NCBI RefSeq assembly: GCF_001304615.2
Contig: NZ_CP032683.1
Span: forward strand, 2,728,001-2,792,000
Source of the DNA: Methanosarcina flavescens
GTDB taxonomy: Archaea > Halobacteriota > Methanosarcinia > Methanosarcinales > Methanosarcinaceae
Direction: 5' to 3'
Length of the DNA stretch: 64,000 nt
In this document: piece by piece, positions 1 through 8,588 of the stretch
Layout of the letters: every line of letters starts with the position of its first letter
Numbering within the stretch: the stretch's first letter is position 1
Notes under the pieces: model-generated
What the model was told of the DNA's origin: nothing
Database searches by the model: none
What the model saw: only the letters and a program-made list of their open reading frames with translations
Translations under genes and position numbers: made by a program

Positions 1-965
1 TTATAGTTGTAGGCGGATGTTTAGAAGAGACAAACAATTTATTAAACGCTGAAAAAATAATAAATAATTCTCAGGAAAGATACGGATCTATTGACGTATT
101 TAAGTATACAGTAATTTCCACAACAGAGTTTCAAGGAGAAGAAGTAACTCAAAAAATAGATTTTTTGTTTAAGAAGCCAAACAAGTATAAGTGCATTTAT
201 CAATCAAAGAACTTAACTACAGTTTCTAATGGAACAGTTACCTGGATATACGATTTAACTAAAGGTGAAGTAACAGTAAAACATTTAGAAGGCTATAAAG
301 GAACACCAGATTTTGATTATGGCACTCTTCTTAAAGACTTACTTAAAACTAATAATGTGAAATTAATTGGAGAAAAGGAACTATTTGGAAAATCATGTTA
401 TATAATTGAAGCTATACCAAAAAATAAAACTTCTATAATATCTCAAGACATGTGGGTAGATAAAGAAAGCTTGATTCCAGTTAGAATCGATACAAATTAT
501 GGAGATTATAAATCAAGGGTAGAATACACAAATATATTCGTAAGCACTGATGTTAACGACAATGAATTTGAGTTTACTCTACCAGAAGGCGCAAAAATTA
601 TAGAACCGAGCACAACACTTCCCAACCAAGTCAATATAGAAGAAGCTCAGAAGAGCGTAAATTTTACAATATTGAAACCTTCTTATTGTGCTGGGTACCA
701 ATTCGCAGGGGTGACAGTACTTGAATATGGAAATAGTGCTTATTTAACCTATTCTAAAGAAGGAAACGTGTTAACTATTTTTCAAACTCCATCCAAGAGT
801 TCAGTATCAAATGTAGGAAATATTACAATCGAAAATTTAAAAGGGAAAACAATCGAAATATTTGACAATACAATTATCAAATATAACTATGGGAATACAT
901 ATATTATAATTTCAGGTCCAGTAAGTGAACAAGAGCTTATAAAAATAGCAGAGTCTTTGGGATAA
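1..965 (+). CDS. LolA-like lipoprotein with DUF4367-type C-terminus (5' end outside window)
   Basis: The frame is open from base 3. It begins inside a signal peptide reading IVVGGC, a lipobox, so the first bases encode the end of an archaeal lipoprotein signal and the true start lies before the window. The mature protein resembles the LolA-like fold (residues WVDKESLIPVRI and FEFTLPEGAKI are typical), followed by a second domain of about 100 residues of the DUF4367 type. It is presumably anchored outside the cytoplasmic membrane; its ligand is unknown. A TTG at 165 is only an internal codon. It is the first of three related genes in 2.7 kb, here called by similarity to the gene at 1900-2709. 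Family assignment is from recognition, not a search. Confidence 0.75.
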   Translation, partial: IVVGGCLEETNNLLNAEKIINNSQERYGSIDVFKYTVISTTEFQGEEVTQKIDFLFKKPNKYKCIYQSKNLTTVSNGTVTWIYDLTKGEVTVKHLEGYKGTPDFDYGTLLKDLLKTNNVKLIGEKELFGKSCYIIEAIPKNKTSIISQDMWVDKESLIPVRIDTNYGDYKSRVEYTNIFVSTDVNDNEFEFTLPEGAKIIEPSTTLPNQVNIEEAQKSVNFTILKPSYCAGYQFAGVTVLEYGNSAYLTYSKEGNVLTIFQTPSKSSVSNVGNITIENLKGKTIEIFDNTIIKYNYGNTYIIISGPVSEQELIKIAESLG

Positions 966-1025
966 TATCGCATTTCGAACAATAAAGTTCGAACTTACAA
1001 ACATGAAGTCATTTCTAATAAATAA

Positions 1026-1214
1026 AATGAAACATATAGTCATCATATTCTATGGATTGATCCCAAAATCTGGATGCCGTTAAAGATCCAAAGTTATAAC
1101 GGTGACAAACTTCTGATGACACTAGAATATGAGAATTATTCTATAAATTCAGGCATAAAAGATACTGAATTTGAATTTAAACCTCCAGAAGGTACTGAGG
1201 TGATTAATATATGA
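1026..1214 (+). pseudogene. Remnant of a third LolA-like lipoprotein (C-terminal piece)
   Basis: A stop-free stretch of about 62 codons without a usable start. It encodes WIDPKIWMPLKIQ..., then TEFEFKPPEGTEVINI and a stop. This matches the end of the LolA-like domain in both flanking genes (WVDKESLIPVRI...FEFTLPEGAKI upstream; WVDKETWTPLKYE...FVFDVPKGAEVV downstream). The N-terminal two thirds and signal peptide are missing. Its stop overlaps the start of the next gene, and its last codons supply that gene's Shine-Dalgarno (GAGGTG at 1198-1203). Confidence 0.65.
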
Positions 1215-1855
1215 ATATAGACCATATCGTTAAAGAAGAATTATTACGTTCACTTCCAGTACTATTTGTTAGTTTTTTAATAATCGGGCTACTGATTAGG
1301 GAAGGATATATTCCGTTAGAGATGTCAAGGGTATTTATTCTTGCCCTCTTTGTTACAGCTGTCCATTTCTTTTTTATGGTCTGGTATAGAAAAAAGGAAC
1401 AGATTGATAAGAATTCTATCTTTTATATAATTGACCATATTTTGAGCTCAAGGTTTTATGAAGAAAAAACTGCAAAATCCCATGATAAAGAAATCAGCAT
1501 CTTTTCCTCGCTTCGAAAAAATGTGGGTCTTCTAATTATTACGCTGTTCCTGTATATTGCTTACCTCTACGCATCTCTAACTTATCACATAGATCAGATC
1601 TTCTGGATCTTAGTTCTATTATTTGTTGGGGGCACGCTATCAAAAATCATATATGGTGAAAGGAAAGAAGATCAAAACAATCCTGTGAGATTGCTGTTTT
1701 TCTATGTAATCGCATGCGTTTTTATTTTTGTACGTTACCTTGTACTTGATTATCCTATTCTTCCTGTTTTAAAAGGAAGTATAATTCTTGGAATATTACT
1801 GATATTTTTGGTTTTAGGAATAAAATGGTCGCAGCGTAAACAAAACTCGATTTAA
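1211..1855 (+). CDS. Multi-pass membrane protein of unknown function
   Basis: The 214-residue product has about six hydrophobic segments (roughly residues 12-30, 40-58, 104-121, 128-146, 160-177 and 185-203) and basic loops such as YRKKEQ and GERKEDQ, so it is an integral membrane protein. I recognise no domain or catalytic motif. The ATG at 1211 is preceded by GAGGTG seven bases upstream, inside the end of a decayed lipoprotein gene. It sits between LolA-like lipoprotein genes on the same strand and may have been inserted when that array was rearranged. A role with the neighbouring lipoproteins is only a guess. Confidence 0.6.
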   Translation: MNIDHIVKEELLRSLPVLFVSFLIIGLLIREGYIPLEMSRVFILALFVTAVHFFFMVWYRKKEQIDKNSIFYIIDHILSSRFYEEKTAKSHDKEISIFSSLRKNVGLLIITLFLYIAYLYASLTYHIDQIFWILVLLFVGGTLSKIIYGERKEDQNNPVRLLFFYVIACVFIFVRYLVLDYPILPVLKGSIILGILLIFLVLGIKWSQRKQNSI

Positions 1856-1899
1856 TCACATTGAACAAAGTGCATTATTTTGTTAATTAAACATTTGAG

Positions 1900-2709
1900 G
1901 TGAGAGAGACGCTAACGAAGAAAATTGCATTTGCACTCTTTTTGATAAGTTGTGCCATTTTTACATCGGGCTGCGTGAATGAACTAGAGGCAGAAGATAC
2001 TGAACTGATTGCAGAAAATACTGAACTAATTGCAGAAGAAATTGCAGCAAAGATGCAGGAAAAAGAAAACAATATCGAGGATTCTTCGTATACCCTTTGT
2101 ATAACAACGTTTCTTGAAGGAGAGAAAGTTCAGGAAAGTGAGTTTGATATCGTCTGGAAAAAACCGAATATGAAGAAAACAATTACAAAAGGAACAGAGA
2201 ATGAGACTGTAATGATTTACGATGGGAAAATTGAATGGTTTTACGATCCCGGGACAAATGCTGTCCAGAAAATAATAGTTCCTGAAGAATATCAAGAATC
2301 GGATCTCGACTACTTCAAGCTCTTTAACGATATTTTAGATGAATACGATGTTTCTGTGCTTGGAAATGATACTATTGACGGGAGAACTGCATATCTGCTT
2401 GAAGCAAAACCGAAAGAAGGAAGGGAAGAAAGCAATTTACTCGACGAGATAAAAATCTGGGTTGATAAGGAAACCTGGACACCCTTAAAGTATGAGATCT
2501 ACAAGGGCACACAGAGAATGGAAATCGAAATTCAAGGTTTAAAATTCAATACTGGCATTTCGGATACTGAATTCGTATTTGATGTACCTAAAGGAGCAGA
2601 AGTAGTTACAATGAATTTTGAAGATTTAATTCACAAAAACATGTCCGAAGGAGGAATAAAGGTGCCTGCCCAAGGAGGGAAAGAAGCAACTATGGTTGCT
2701 GTTGTTTGA
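1900..2709 (+). CDS. LolA-like lipoprotein
   Basis: The 269-residue protein starts at GTG 1900. The signal peptide (basic MRETLTKK, hydrophobic core, lipobox FTSGC with Cys near residue 25) marks a membrane-anchored lipoprotein. After the Cys lies an acidic duplicated stretch built on TELIAE, then a LolA-like domain with YDGKIEWFYDPGTNAVQKI, WVDKETWTPLKYE and FVFDVPKGAEVV. In bacteria this fold shuttles lipids; in Methanosarcina such proteins are common and their cargo is unknown. No strong Shine-Dalgarno precedes the GTG, so the start could be revised. It is paralogous to the gene at the window start and to the remnant at 1026-1214. Confidence 0.72.
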   Translation: MRETLTKKIAFALFLISCAIFTSGCVNELEAEDTELIAENTELIAEEIAAKMQEKENNIEDSSYTLCITTFLEGEKVQESEFDIVWKKPNMKKTITKGTENETVMIYDGKIEWFYDPGTNAVQKIIVPEEYQESDLDYFKLFNDILDEYDVSVLGNDTIDGRTAYLLEAKPKEGREESNLLDEIKIWVDKETWTPLKYEIYKGTQRMEIEIQGLKFNTGISDTEFVFDVPKGAEVVTMNFEDLIHKNMSEGGIKVPAQGGKEATMVAVV

Positions 2710-2740
2710 ACAGATGTCGTATATGCAGTCGAAAATCTAA

Positions 2741-2923
2741 TACAATCAGATAAAAGGGAACCTAAAGGTCAAGCACAAAGGGGAAGATTACGGGAAAAGG
2801 TATAAGGCGGTCAAGAACATGGGAGGCTGGTTCCCTGCAAAAGCCCTTGTAGTTATGAAAATTACTGAAATTTATGGGTGCAAGCCCGGGGACGGAACAG
2901 AGCCCGGAGAGAAACTGCTTTGA
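2741..2923 (+). pseudogene. Start-less coding remnant, family not recognised
   Basis: Sixty codons are open and end in TGA. They encode a basic, plausible protein tail (...YKAVKNMGGWFPAKALVV, ...EIYGCKPGDGTEPGEKLL) but contain no start near the beginning, and a TAA lies immediately upstream in frame. I do not recognise the family. It lies between a lipoprotein gene and the decayed CDGSH gene, in a stretch that looks like gene graveyard. Confidence 0.3.
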
Positions 2924-3153
2924 TCCCGTTCAAAGCTTAATTCATAAGTTAGCTAATAAATAAGTTTAGTATAAATTTATAATTTTTTCTTCCCTGAAAA
3001 TGAAAAATCTTTACGCTCTTTCTCGGACGAGAAGACTGCCAGGACACATGCTACTGGAAGAGAAATTGTATGACAGAATTGGTGGGCGGCTCTGTCATAA
3101 AAACTTTGATAAGTAAAAAAACTTTGAGAAACTAAAACATAGAGGAAGTTGCA

Positions 3154-3867
3154 GATGACCATGAAGGAAGAAAAGGAAAGAAAATCAATGTGTCGGATGG
3201 CTCCATGAAGATCACTGTGCTTACGAATAGTTCATATAGTGATCGGTAAAGTTCCCCTTATAGCCTGGGAGATTTGCAAAGATAAAGGGGCTGACCGTCT
3301 GATATGGTAGCGTGAGATTGAGAAATATCCCATAAAAAAGCGGTATGCCCTATGCCTATGTGGTCACTCAGAGAACAAAACCATTCTGTGACGGGACATA
3401 TTAAAAGGTTCACTTTGATGGAACCGAATCAGGAGACTTTAAACCCTTTTGGGCAGTTCAAACGCTTATCCTTGGCGCTTTTTTGACTCTTATTGACAAC
3501 AACACTATGTGTCCACGCAGGATTCTGCACACAGGCAGGGAGAATATGAAACCTTGTCGAACAATCCGAAAATCCGGAAGCTTGAGACATTGCTATTGAG
3601 GAAGCCTGCAACTGCCCTTAGGTAGGTTGATAATTATTGATAATGTTACAGGAAAGACAATTGAGCCTGAACTTGAAAAGTCGATTGTCATCGAGGAAGG
3701 CCTCATCGTGGCGAGCATGGTCCTCTCTGAGTACGCGGCGAGATCCCGATAAATCCGCAGATGGCAAACAGTATGAGATCAGGAATAGGGTCATTCTCTG
3801 CAGGCGTGGAGAATCCAAAAATAAACCATTCTGTGATGGAAGTCATGCAAAGACTGGGAAAGATTGA
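3154..3867 (+). pseudogene. Decayed CDGSH-type iron-sulfur protein gene
   Basis: Pieces of one protein appear in order but in different frames with internal stops: ITVLTNSSY, VIGKVPLIAWEICKDKGADRLIW then a stop, KKRYALCLCGHSENKPFCDG (first CDGSH motif), CVHAGFCTQAGRI then a stop, NLVEQSENPEA, IAIEEACNCP, a stop, VTGKTIEPELEKSIVIEEGLIV, and finally DGKQYEIRNRVILCRRGESKNKPFCDGSH ending at 3867 (split here over positions 3756-3867). Intact relatives carry two CDGSH [2Fe-2S] motifs in about 210 residues. At least two frameshifts and three stops are needed to explain it. A 76-codon open frame at 3637-3867 covers only the last motif and is not a functional gene on its own. Confidence 0.8.
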
Positions 3868-3908
3868 GAAAATTGATACAGTGTATGTGGGTGAATTCAA
3901 TATAATGC

Positions 3909-5627
3909 TTAATTATGACAGCACAGCCCTATTCTTGAATCCACAAGCCTCTTTGTATACTCATCAGAAGGTGAAAGCATCACATCGTGGGAATTACCCA
4001 TCTCTACAATTTTTCCGGAATTCATAACGGCTATTCTGTCAGCAATCTTCAGGGTCAGGGAGAGATCGTGTGAAATATATATCATTGCAAACCCTCTCCT
4101 GTTCTGAAGGCCCTTTAAAAGACGCAATACATTCGCGGAGGTTGAAACATCCAGAGCCGAAGTTATCTCATCGGCAATAAGGAGTTTTGGCTGCATAACC
4201 ATTGCTCTGGCAAGTGCGACCCTCTGTCTCTGTCCGCCGCTGAGTTCCCCGCAATATTTTCTGAGGAAATTATCAGTACTGGGAAGATGAACAAGTTCAA
4301 GGGCATTTTTAACCATTTGCAGTCTATCCCCATTGGACCCGATTTTATTGATATAAAGAGGCTCTTTGACTGCGTCAAGCACGGTAAACCTGTTGCTGGT
4401 CGAACTGAACGGGTCCTGGAATACTATCTGAATGCCATTGAACCTGTTTCCATAGTTACCCCTGCTGACATTACCGTCCATAAACAATACCTCTCCGGAT
4501 TCGGGTCTTATTACGTTTGCAAGGATGTGTGCAAGGGTTGACTTGCCCGAACCGGTCTGACCGACAATTGCAAGGACCTCTCCTTCAGTCACTTCCAGAC
4601 TGACATTATCAACTGCCTGAATATATTCTCCATCTGGAAGACGATAGCTGAAATTCAGGTTCTTTGCTTCCAGAAGGTTTGCTATGCCCCCTCTATGGCA
4701 TGCAATTTCCCGTCGGCCTCCTACAGGCATCAGGACCGGAGAAGCTTTACTGCAAATATCGATTTTTTGCGTACATCTCGGGCTGAAAGGACATCCCTTA
4801 AACTCATCCCCTGCCGGCACGTCCCCGGGAATCCCCCATAAATCTTTATAAACGAAAATATCCGGAGTCGAATGGACAAGCCCCCTCGTATAAGGGTGCC
4901 GGGGAGATACAAGAATCTCCCTTACAGGGCCGGATTCCACAACCCTTCCCGAATACATAACTGCAATCCTGGACGCCACAGAAGAAACAAAAGTGATATC
5001 ATGAGAGATCATTAACATCGTATACCCGTTCTTCTTCTGAAGGTCAACCAGAAGGTCCCTGATCTCCTTTCGGGTAAATGCGTCAAGTGCAGAAGTAACT
5101 TCATCAAGAATCAGTAGTTTCGGATCGCATGAAAGAGCCATTGCCAGAAGAACTCTCTGCCTCATACCCCCTGAGAGCTGATGCGGATATGAATCCATCC
5201 ATTTCGGATCAAGGCCGACAGTCCGGAATAGATCGGCACATTTACTCCGGGCCATTTCAGAGCTGATATCAAGATGTCTTATCATTGGTTCTGTTACCTG
5301 AACGCCTACTCTCATAACAGGATTCATAACCTCCAGGCTGTTCTGGAAAACTATTGCAATATCTTTCCATCTTAATTTATCCATTTCGGGTTCAGGCAAA
5401 GAAGAGAGAACCTCCTCCCTGTAAAGAATTTCACCAAAAATGGCTGTATTTTCCGGCAAAAGCCCCATGATTCCAAGTGCAACAGTAGTCTTGCCACTTC
5501 CGGATTCTCCAACAATGCCCAGTATTTCTCCTTCTTCGATTTCAAAAGAAATGCCGTCAACAGCCTTAACAGTATTACTGTCTGTTAGATAGTGGCATTT
5601 AAGATTATTGACTTTAAGCAGACTCAT
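3909..5627 (-). CDS. Peptide/nickel-type ABC importer, fused double ATPase (DppD-DppF fusion)
   Basis: The 572 residues contain two complete nucleotide-binding domains that are usually separate proteins. Domain 1 has Walker A GESGSGKTT near residue 40, signature LSGGMRQR near 150 and Walker B LLILDEVTSALD, then the Cys-containing oligopeptide C-terminal extension (CPFSPRCTQKIDIC). Domain 2 has GQTGSGKST near 355, LSGGQRQR and LLIADEITSALD. It would energise uptake through the two permeases encoded immediately upstream in the same operon; two bases separate it from the second permease gene. Substrate could be peptides, nickel or a metal chelate; sequence alone does not decide. Last gene of a five-gene minus-strand operon. 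Confidence 0.92.
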   Translation of the reverse strand: MSLLKVNNLKCHYLTDSNTVKAVDGISFEIEEGEILGIVGESGSGKTTVALGIMGLLPENTAIFGEILYREEVLSSLPEPEMDKLRWKDIAIVFQNSLEVMNPVMRVGVQVTEPMIRHLDISSEMARSKCADLFRTVGLDPKWMDSYPHQLSGGMRQRVLLAMALSCDPKLLILDEVTSALDAFTRKEIRDLLVDLQKKNGYTMLMISHDITFVSSVASRIAVMYSGRVVESGPVREILVSPRHPYTRGLVHSTPDIFVYKDLWGIPGDVPAGDEFKGCPFSPRCTQKIDICSKASPVLMPVGGRREIACHRGGIANLLEAKNLNFSYRLPDGEYIQAVDNVSLEVTEGEVLAIVGQTGSGKSTLAHILANVIRPESGEVLFMDGNVSRGNYGNRFNGIQIVFQDPFSSTSNRFTVLDAVKEPLYINKIGSNGDRLQMVKNALELVHLPSTDNFLRKYCGELSGGQRQRVALARAMVMQPKLLIADEITSALDVSTSANVLRLLKGLQNRRGFAMIYISHDLSLTLKIADRIAVMNSGKIVEMGNSHDVMLSPSDEYTKRLVDSRIGLCCHN

Positions 5628-5629
5628 AA

Positions 5630-6628
5630 TCAGAAACCTTTCTTTATCTTTAATTTTGGATCAAGTATCCTTTCCATATCCCTGCTTATGAACGCAAGAC
5701 AGAGCAGGAGAAAAATAAGCATAAATAATGGAGGCAATAGCCACCATTGCCAGTAAGGCGTAAAATATATGGAACGGAAGCCGGTTGCATGATTAAGCAT
5801 CATCCCCCAGCTTTTGGAAGTTGGGTCTCCAAGGCCCAGAAAAGCAAGTCCTGCTTCGGCTATGATTGCATGGGAGGATATGCCGATAACAAGCACAAGC
5901 AGAACAGGCATAACTTCAGGAAAGATATGCCTCCAGAGCAAGTAAAATGGTTTTGCACCGTAATTCCGGGCTGCAATAATATAGTCGTTCTTCTTCAAAA
6001 ACAGCGTCTGGGAACGTGCAATACGTGCAGGTTTAGCCCAGCTGAATATTACAAGGATAAGAATTACGTTAAGAATACTTGGGCCAAGAAAAGCAGAGAT
6101 TACGATCAGAAGAGGAAAACTTGGAAGAGCCATTGTTACATCAATTACTCTCATCAGGCCCTGGTCAATGTGTCCTCCCATGTATCCGGCCAGGATCCCA
6201 AGAGCTCCTCCCCCAAACCCTGCCGCAAAGGCTACTGCGAGCCCTATTGTAAGGCTCATTCTTGCACCATAACAGATCTGTGACCAGATATCCATACCAA
6301 GTTCATCGGTTCCAAGTATATGTTCGGAACCTGGAGGTTCAAGGGAATCCCCTGTGATCTTCTGAGGGGGATACATTGTTATCACAGGAGCAAAAACTGC
6401 CATTAAAATGATACAGATAATGCCAAGAATACCAAATTTTCCTTCAGTACTGAACTTAGAGAATGTCTTAGCTATAATCTTAGCTATAATACTAAACTTA
6501 GAGAATGTCTCAGCTATAGTACTTTTAGAAAATTTCCTAGCTATACTGCTGACAATTCCGTTAATATTTAATGCCTGAATAAAAGAGAGTATTCCGGCAT
6601 TTCCAAAGGCAGCAATATCTTTTATCAT
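5630..6628 (-). CDS. ABC importer permease, DppC/NikC type
   Basis: This 332-residue inner-membrane permease carries the DppC-type N-terminal hydrophobic segment (FGILGIICIILMAVFAPV, near residue 75), PPGSEHILGTDELGMDIWSQ and a binding-protein-dependent transport domain with the EAA-like loop ...NYGAKPFYLLWRHIFPE. The N-terminus before the first membrane segment is unusually long, about 70 residues, and consists of repeats built on IA-x-x-FSK-x-S, encoded by imperfect DNA repeats at 6450-6545. This looks like a local expansion rather than a conserved domain. The start overlaps the end of the DppB-type gene by four bases, so translation is probably coupled. Confidence 0.9.
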   Translation of the reverse strand: MIKDIAAFGNAGILSFIQALNINGIVSSIARKFSKSTIAETFSKFSIIAKIIAKTFSKFSTEGKFGILGIICIILMAVFAPVITMYPPQKITGDSLEPPGSEHILGTDELGMDIWSQICYGARMSLTIGLAVAFAAGFGGGALGILAGYMGGHIDQGLMRVIDVTMALPSFPLLIVISAFLGPSILNVILILVIFSWAKPARIARSQTLFLKKNDYIIAARNYGAKPFYLLWRHIFPEVMPVLLVLVIGISSHAIIAEAGLAFLGLGDPTSKSWGMMLNHATGFRSIYFTPYWQWWLLPPLFMLIFLLLCLAFISRDMERILDPKLKIKKGF

Positions 6629-7608
6629 ATCCCAACTCTCGGATCAAGTTTTTCGTATATTTTGTCAACCAGCAGATTGCAGATAAGTATGGAGACTGCA
6701 ATTACCAGGAGAATCCCCTGAATAAGAGGATAATCCCGGCCGACTACAGCACTTCTGAGAGTCATCCCTATGCCAGGATAGGAAAAAACACTCTCAACAA
6801 GTACAACACCCCCCATCATTGTACCGACCATAAAACCTGTTCTTGTCACTACCGGAAGCAGGGCATTTCGAAGTGCATGCCGGTTCCATACAGTTTTTTC
6901 ACCCAGGCCTTTGGCCCGGGCAGTCCTGATATAATCCTTTGTGGTCACTGTAATCAGTGTATTTCTGGTGAGCAGGTACACCCCGGTCAGCTGTGAAAGT
7001 GACAGAGTCACAACAGGCAGAAAGGCATGGTACAATATATCCCATGCCTGTTCTACCGGACCATTATAGTTTGCAAAGGGAGTAACAGCTCCTGCAAGCG
7101 GGAAAAACCTGAGATATACACTAAAAAACAGGAGAAGGATCAGGCCAAGCAGAAATGAAGGAATTTCTGCAAAGGTGATCATACCCATCATTATAATTCT
7201 ATCACTCCCATTTTTCCGGTTTTTTGCCGATATTGTTCCGAGCACCACACCTGAGATTGTACTGACTACTGTAGCACACACGACAATCAACATAGTCCAG
7301 GGAAGATGAAGTAGAATTACATCACTGACCGGCATTTTGTAATAAATACTCCTGCCCAGATTTCCAGTCATTAGATTTTTCATATAGACTAAAAACTGTT
7401 CATGCAATGGCCTGTCAAGTCCGTAATAGTTTATGTAATAAAGGCGCTGCTCCTCCGTCATTTCAATAATTTCTTCCCCGACCTCGTCTGCGGAAGTTGT
7501 GGAGAATGGATCTCCGGGCATCATCCTTGGAAGAAAAAAATTAATGGCAAGAATTACAAAAAGGGTCAATAACAACCTGAAAATGAACGAATTCCTGTCC
7601 TTTTCCAT
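6625..7608 (-). CDS. ABC importer permease, DppB/NikB type
   Basis: The 327-residue protein has an N-terminal membrane segment, PRMMPGDPF as in DppB/NikB proteins, and five further membrane spans. The cytoplasmic coupling loop reads YIRTARAKGLGEKTVWNRHALRNALLP. It forms the membrane channel with the DppC-type protein whose gene overlaps its end. It follows the methyltransferase gene after a 56-base gap occupied by a short tandem repeat. Function as a permease is certain; the transported substrate is not. Confidence 0.92.
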   Translation of the reverse strand: MEKDRNSFIFRLLLTLFVILAINFFLPRMMPGDPFSTTSADEVGEEIIEMTEEQRLYYINYYGLDRPLHEQFLVYMKNLMTGNLGRSIYYKMPVSDVILLHLPWTMLIVVCATVVSTISGVVLGTISAKNRKNGSDRIIMMGMITFAEIPSFLLGLILLLFFSVYLRFFPLAGAVTPFANYNGPVEQAWDILYHAFLPVVTLSLSQLTGVYLLTRNTLITVTTKDYIRTARAKGLGEKTVWNRHALRNALLPVVTRTGFMVGTMMGGVVLVESVFSYPGIGMTLRSAVVGRDYPLIQGILLVIAVSILICNLLVDKIYEKLDPRVGI

Positions 7609-7611
7609 CCA

Positions 7612-7681
7612 ATCATCTGCCGTTAAATTACTATCCGATCATCTGCCGTTAAATTACTATCCGATCATTTGCCGTTAACTT
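7612..7681. repeat. 26-bp tandem repeat, 2.7 copies, at the methyltransferase stop codon
   Basis: Units begin at 7612, 7638 and 7664; the first two are identical and start ATCATCTGCCGTTAAATTAC. The partial third copy contains the last codons and stop of the methyltransferase gene (reading VNGK-stop on the minus strand), so the end of that gene has been tandemly duplicated into the gap before the permease gene. Confidence 0.85.
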
Positions 7682-8588
7682 TCCAGGTCATCATACCGGT
7701 ATATACATCCGACTCAGAACGGTACATTCCATCCACAGAGGCATTTTTATAATAATTCCTTATTTTTTCCTTTGTTTCTTCATCAAAATCACGGCCCCGT
7801 CCAATAAACTCAATTGCCTGGTCTGCCGCTTCTTTCCAGTCCGTTTCTTCATTCCATTCGGAATGGTTGATCCTGACCGAGGGCCTGTAGCCTGAGAGGT
7901 AAAGATACATGAATGGATAGATTATGCCGTTCATATTATTCGCAGAGTTTTCACCGAGTATTGAACTCCGGATATCACGATACGCCTTATCCTCACCTCT
8001 CCTCAGAAAGTTACTGTAATAACAAAGGTTTTTTGAGCAGGCTATCATCATATCAAAGTTTTCAACATCCCTTATTCCGGGAGTCATGGAGGCAATTACA
8101 AGGTCAAACTCGTTCCTGAAACCAAGCTCATCTATATCTGCCGTCCACCAGGAGCATTCAATGACATCTACCGGCAGGGACTCCTTTTTTACCGCATCTC
8201 TTAATCTGTTGAGCATTCCGGACGATATGTCAAGTGAAGTCACCTCTGCTCCAAGCCTTGCAAGCGGAAGGGACAGGGTTCCAGGTCCGCATCCGATATC
8301 CAGAACTCTGGAACCTTCCGGATTAAAACCGGCTTCTTCAAGAAATTCGAGAATATCATCGGTTTTCTTCTTTCGTTTACCTTTGTCAATATTATTGGCA
8401 TAGTTCTCCGAGCGTTTGTTCCAGAATTCTGCCATCCTGCCCTCATCCAGGATACTCAGACCATTACCTGTAGCTTTTTTCCAGCATTCGACCAAGTTAT
8501 TAATATCATCTTTTTTATCATCTTTTTTCTGCAATTCCATCCCTCTCAAGATACGAAAGAATACTGTGTGTTCTTGCATGGTGGTCAT
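7665..8588 (-). CDS. Class I SAM-dependent methyltransferase in the ABC importer operon
   Basis: The protein of up to 307 residues has the class I Rossmann core: motif [23 protein letters not shown] near residue 95-117, then [11 protein letters not shown] and a post-motif region [13 protein letters not shown]-terminal residues ([15 protein letters not shown]) resemble ubiquinone/SAM methyltransferases. It sits between the solute-binding protein and permease genes. The longest start (8588) overlaps the binding-protein gene by 71 bases; an internal ATG at 8540 would reduce this to 23, but neither has a well placed Shine-Dalgarno. Such genes in nickel/peptide importer operons suggest modification of the imported ligand or a metallophore, which is inference. 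Confidence 0.85.
   Translation of the reverse strand: MTTMQEHTVFFRILRGMELQKKDDKKDDINNLVECWKKATGNGLSILDEGRMAEFWNKRSENYANNIDKGKRKKKTDDILEFLEEAGFNPEGSRVLDIGCGPGTLSLPLARLGAEVTSLDISSGMLNRLRDAVKKESLPVDVIECSWWTADIDELGFRNEFDLVIASMTPGIRDVENFDMMIACSKNLCYYSNFLRRGEDKAYRDIRSSILGENSANNMNGIIYPFMYLYLSGYRPSVRINHSEWNEETDWKEAADQAIEFIGRGRDFDEETKEKIRNYYKNASVDGMYRSESDVYTGMMTWKVNGK

Noticed and set aside
3637-3867. Short functional CDGSH protein
   Set aside because: Only the last motif is in this frame; the first half is an out-of-frame translation of the decayed gene, and other family segments lie upstream in other frames.
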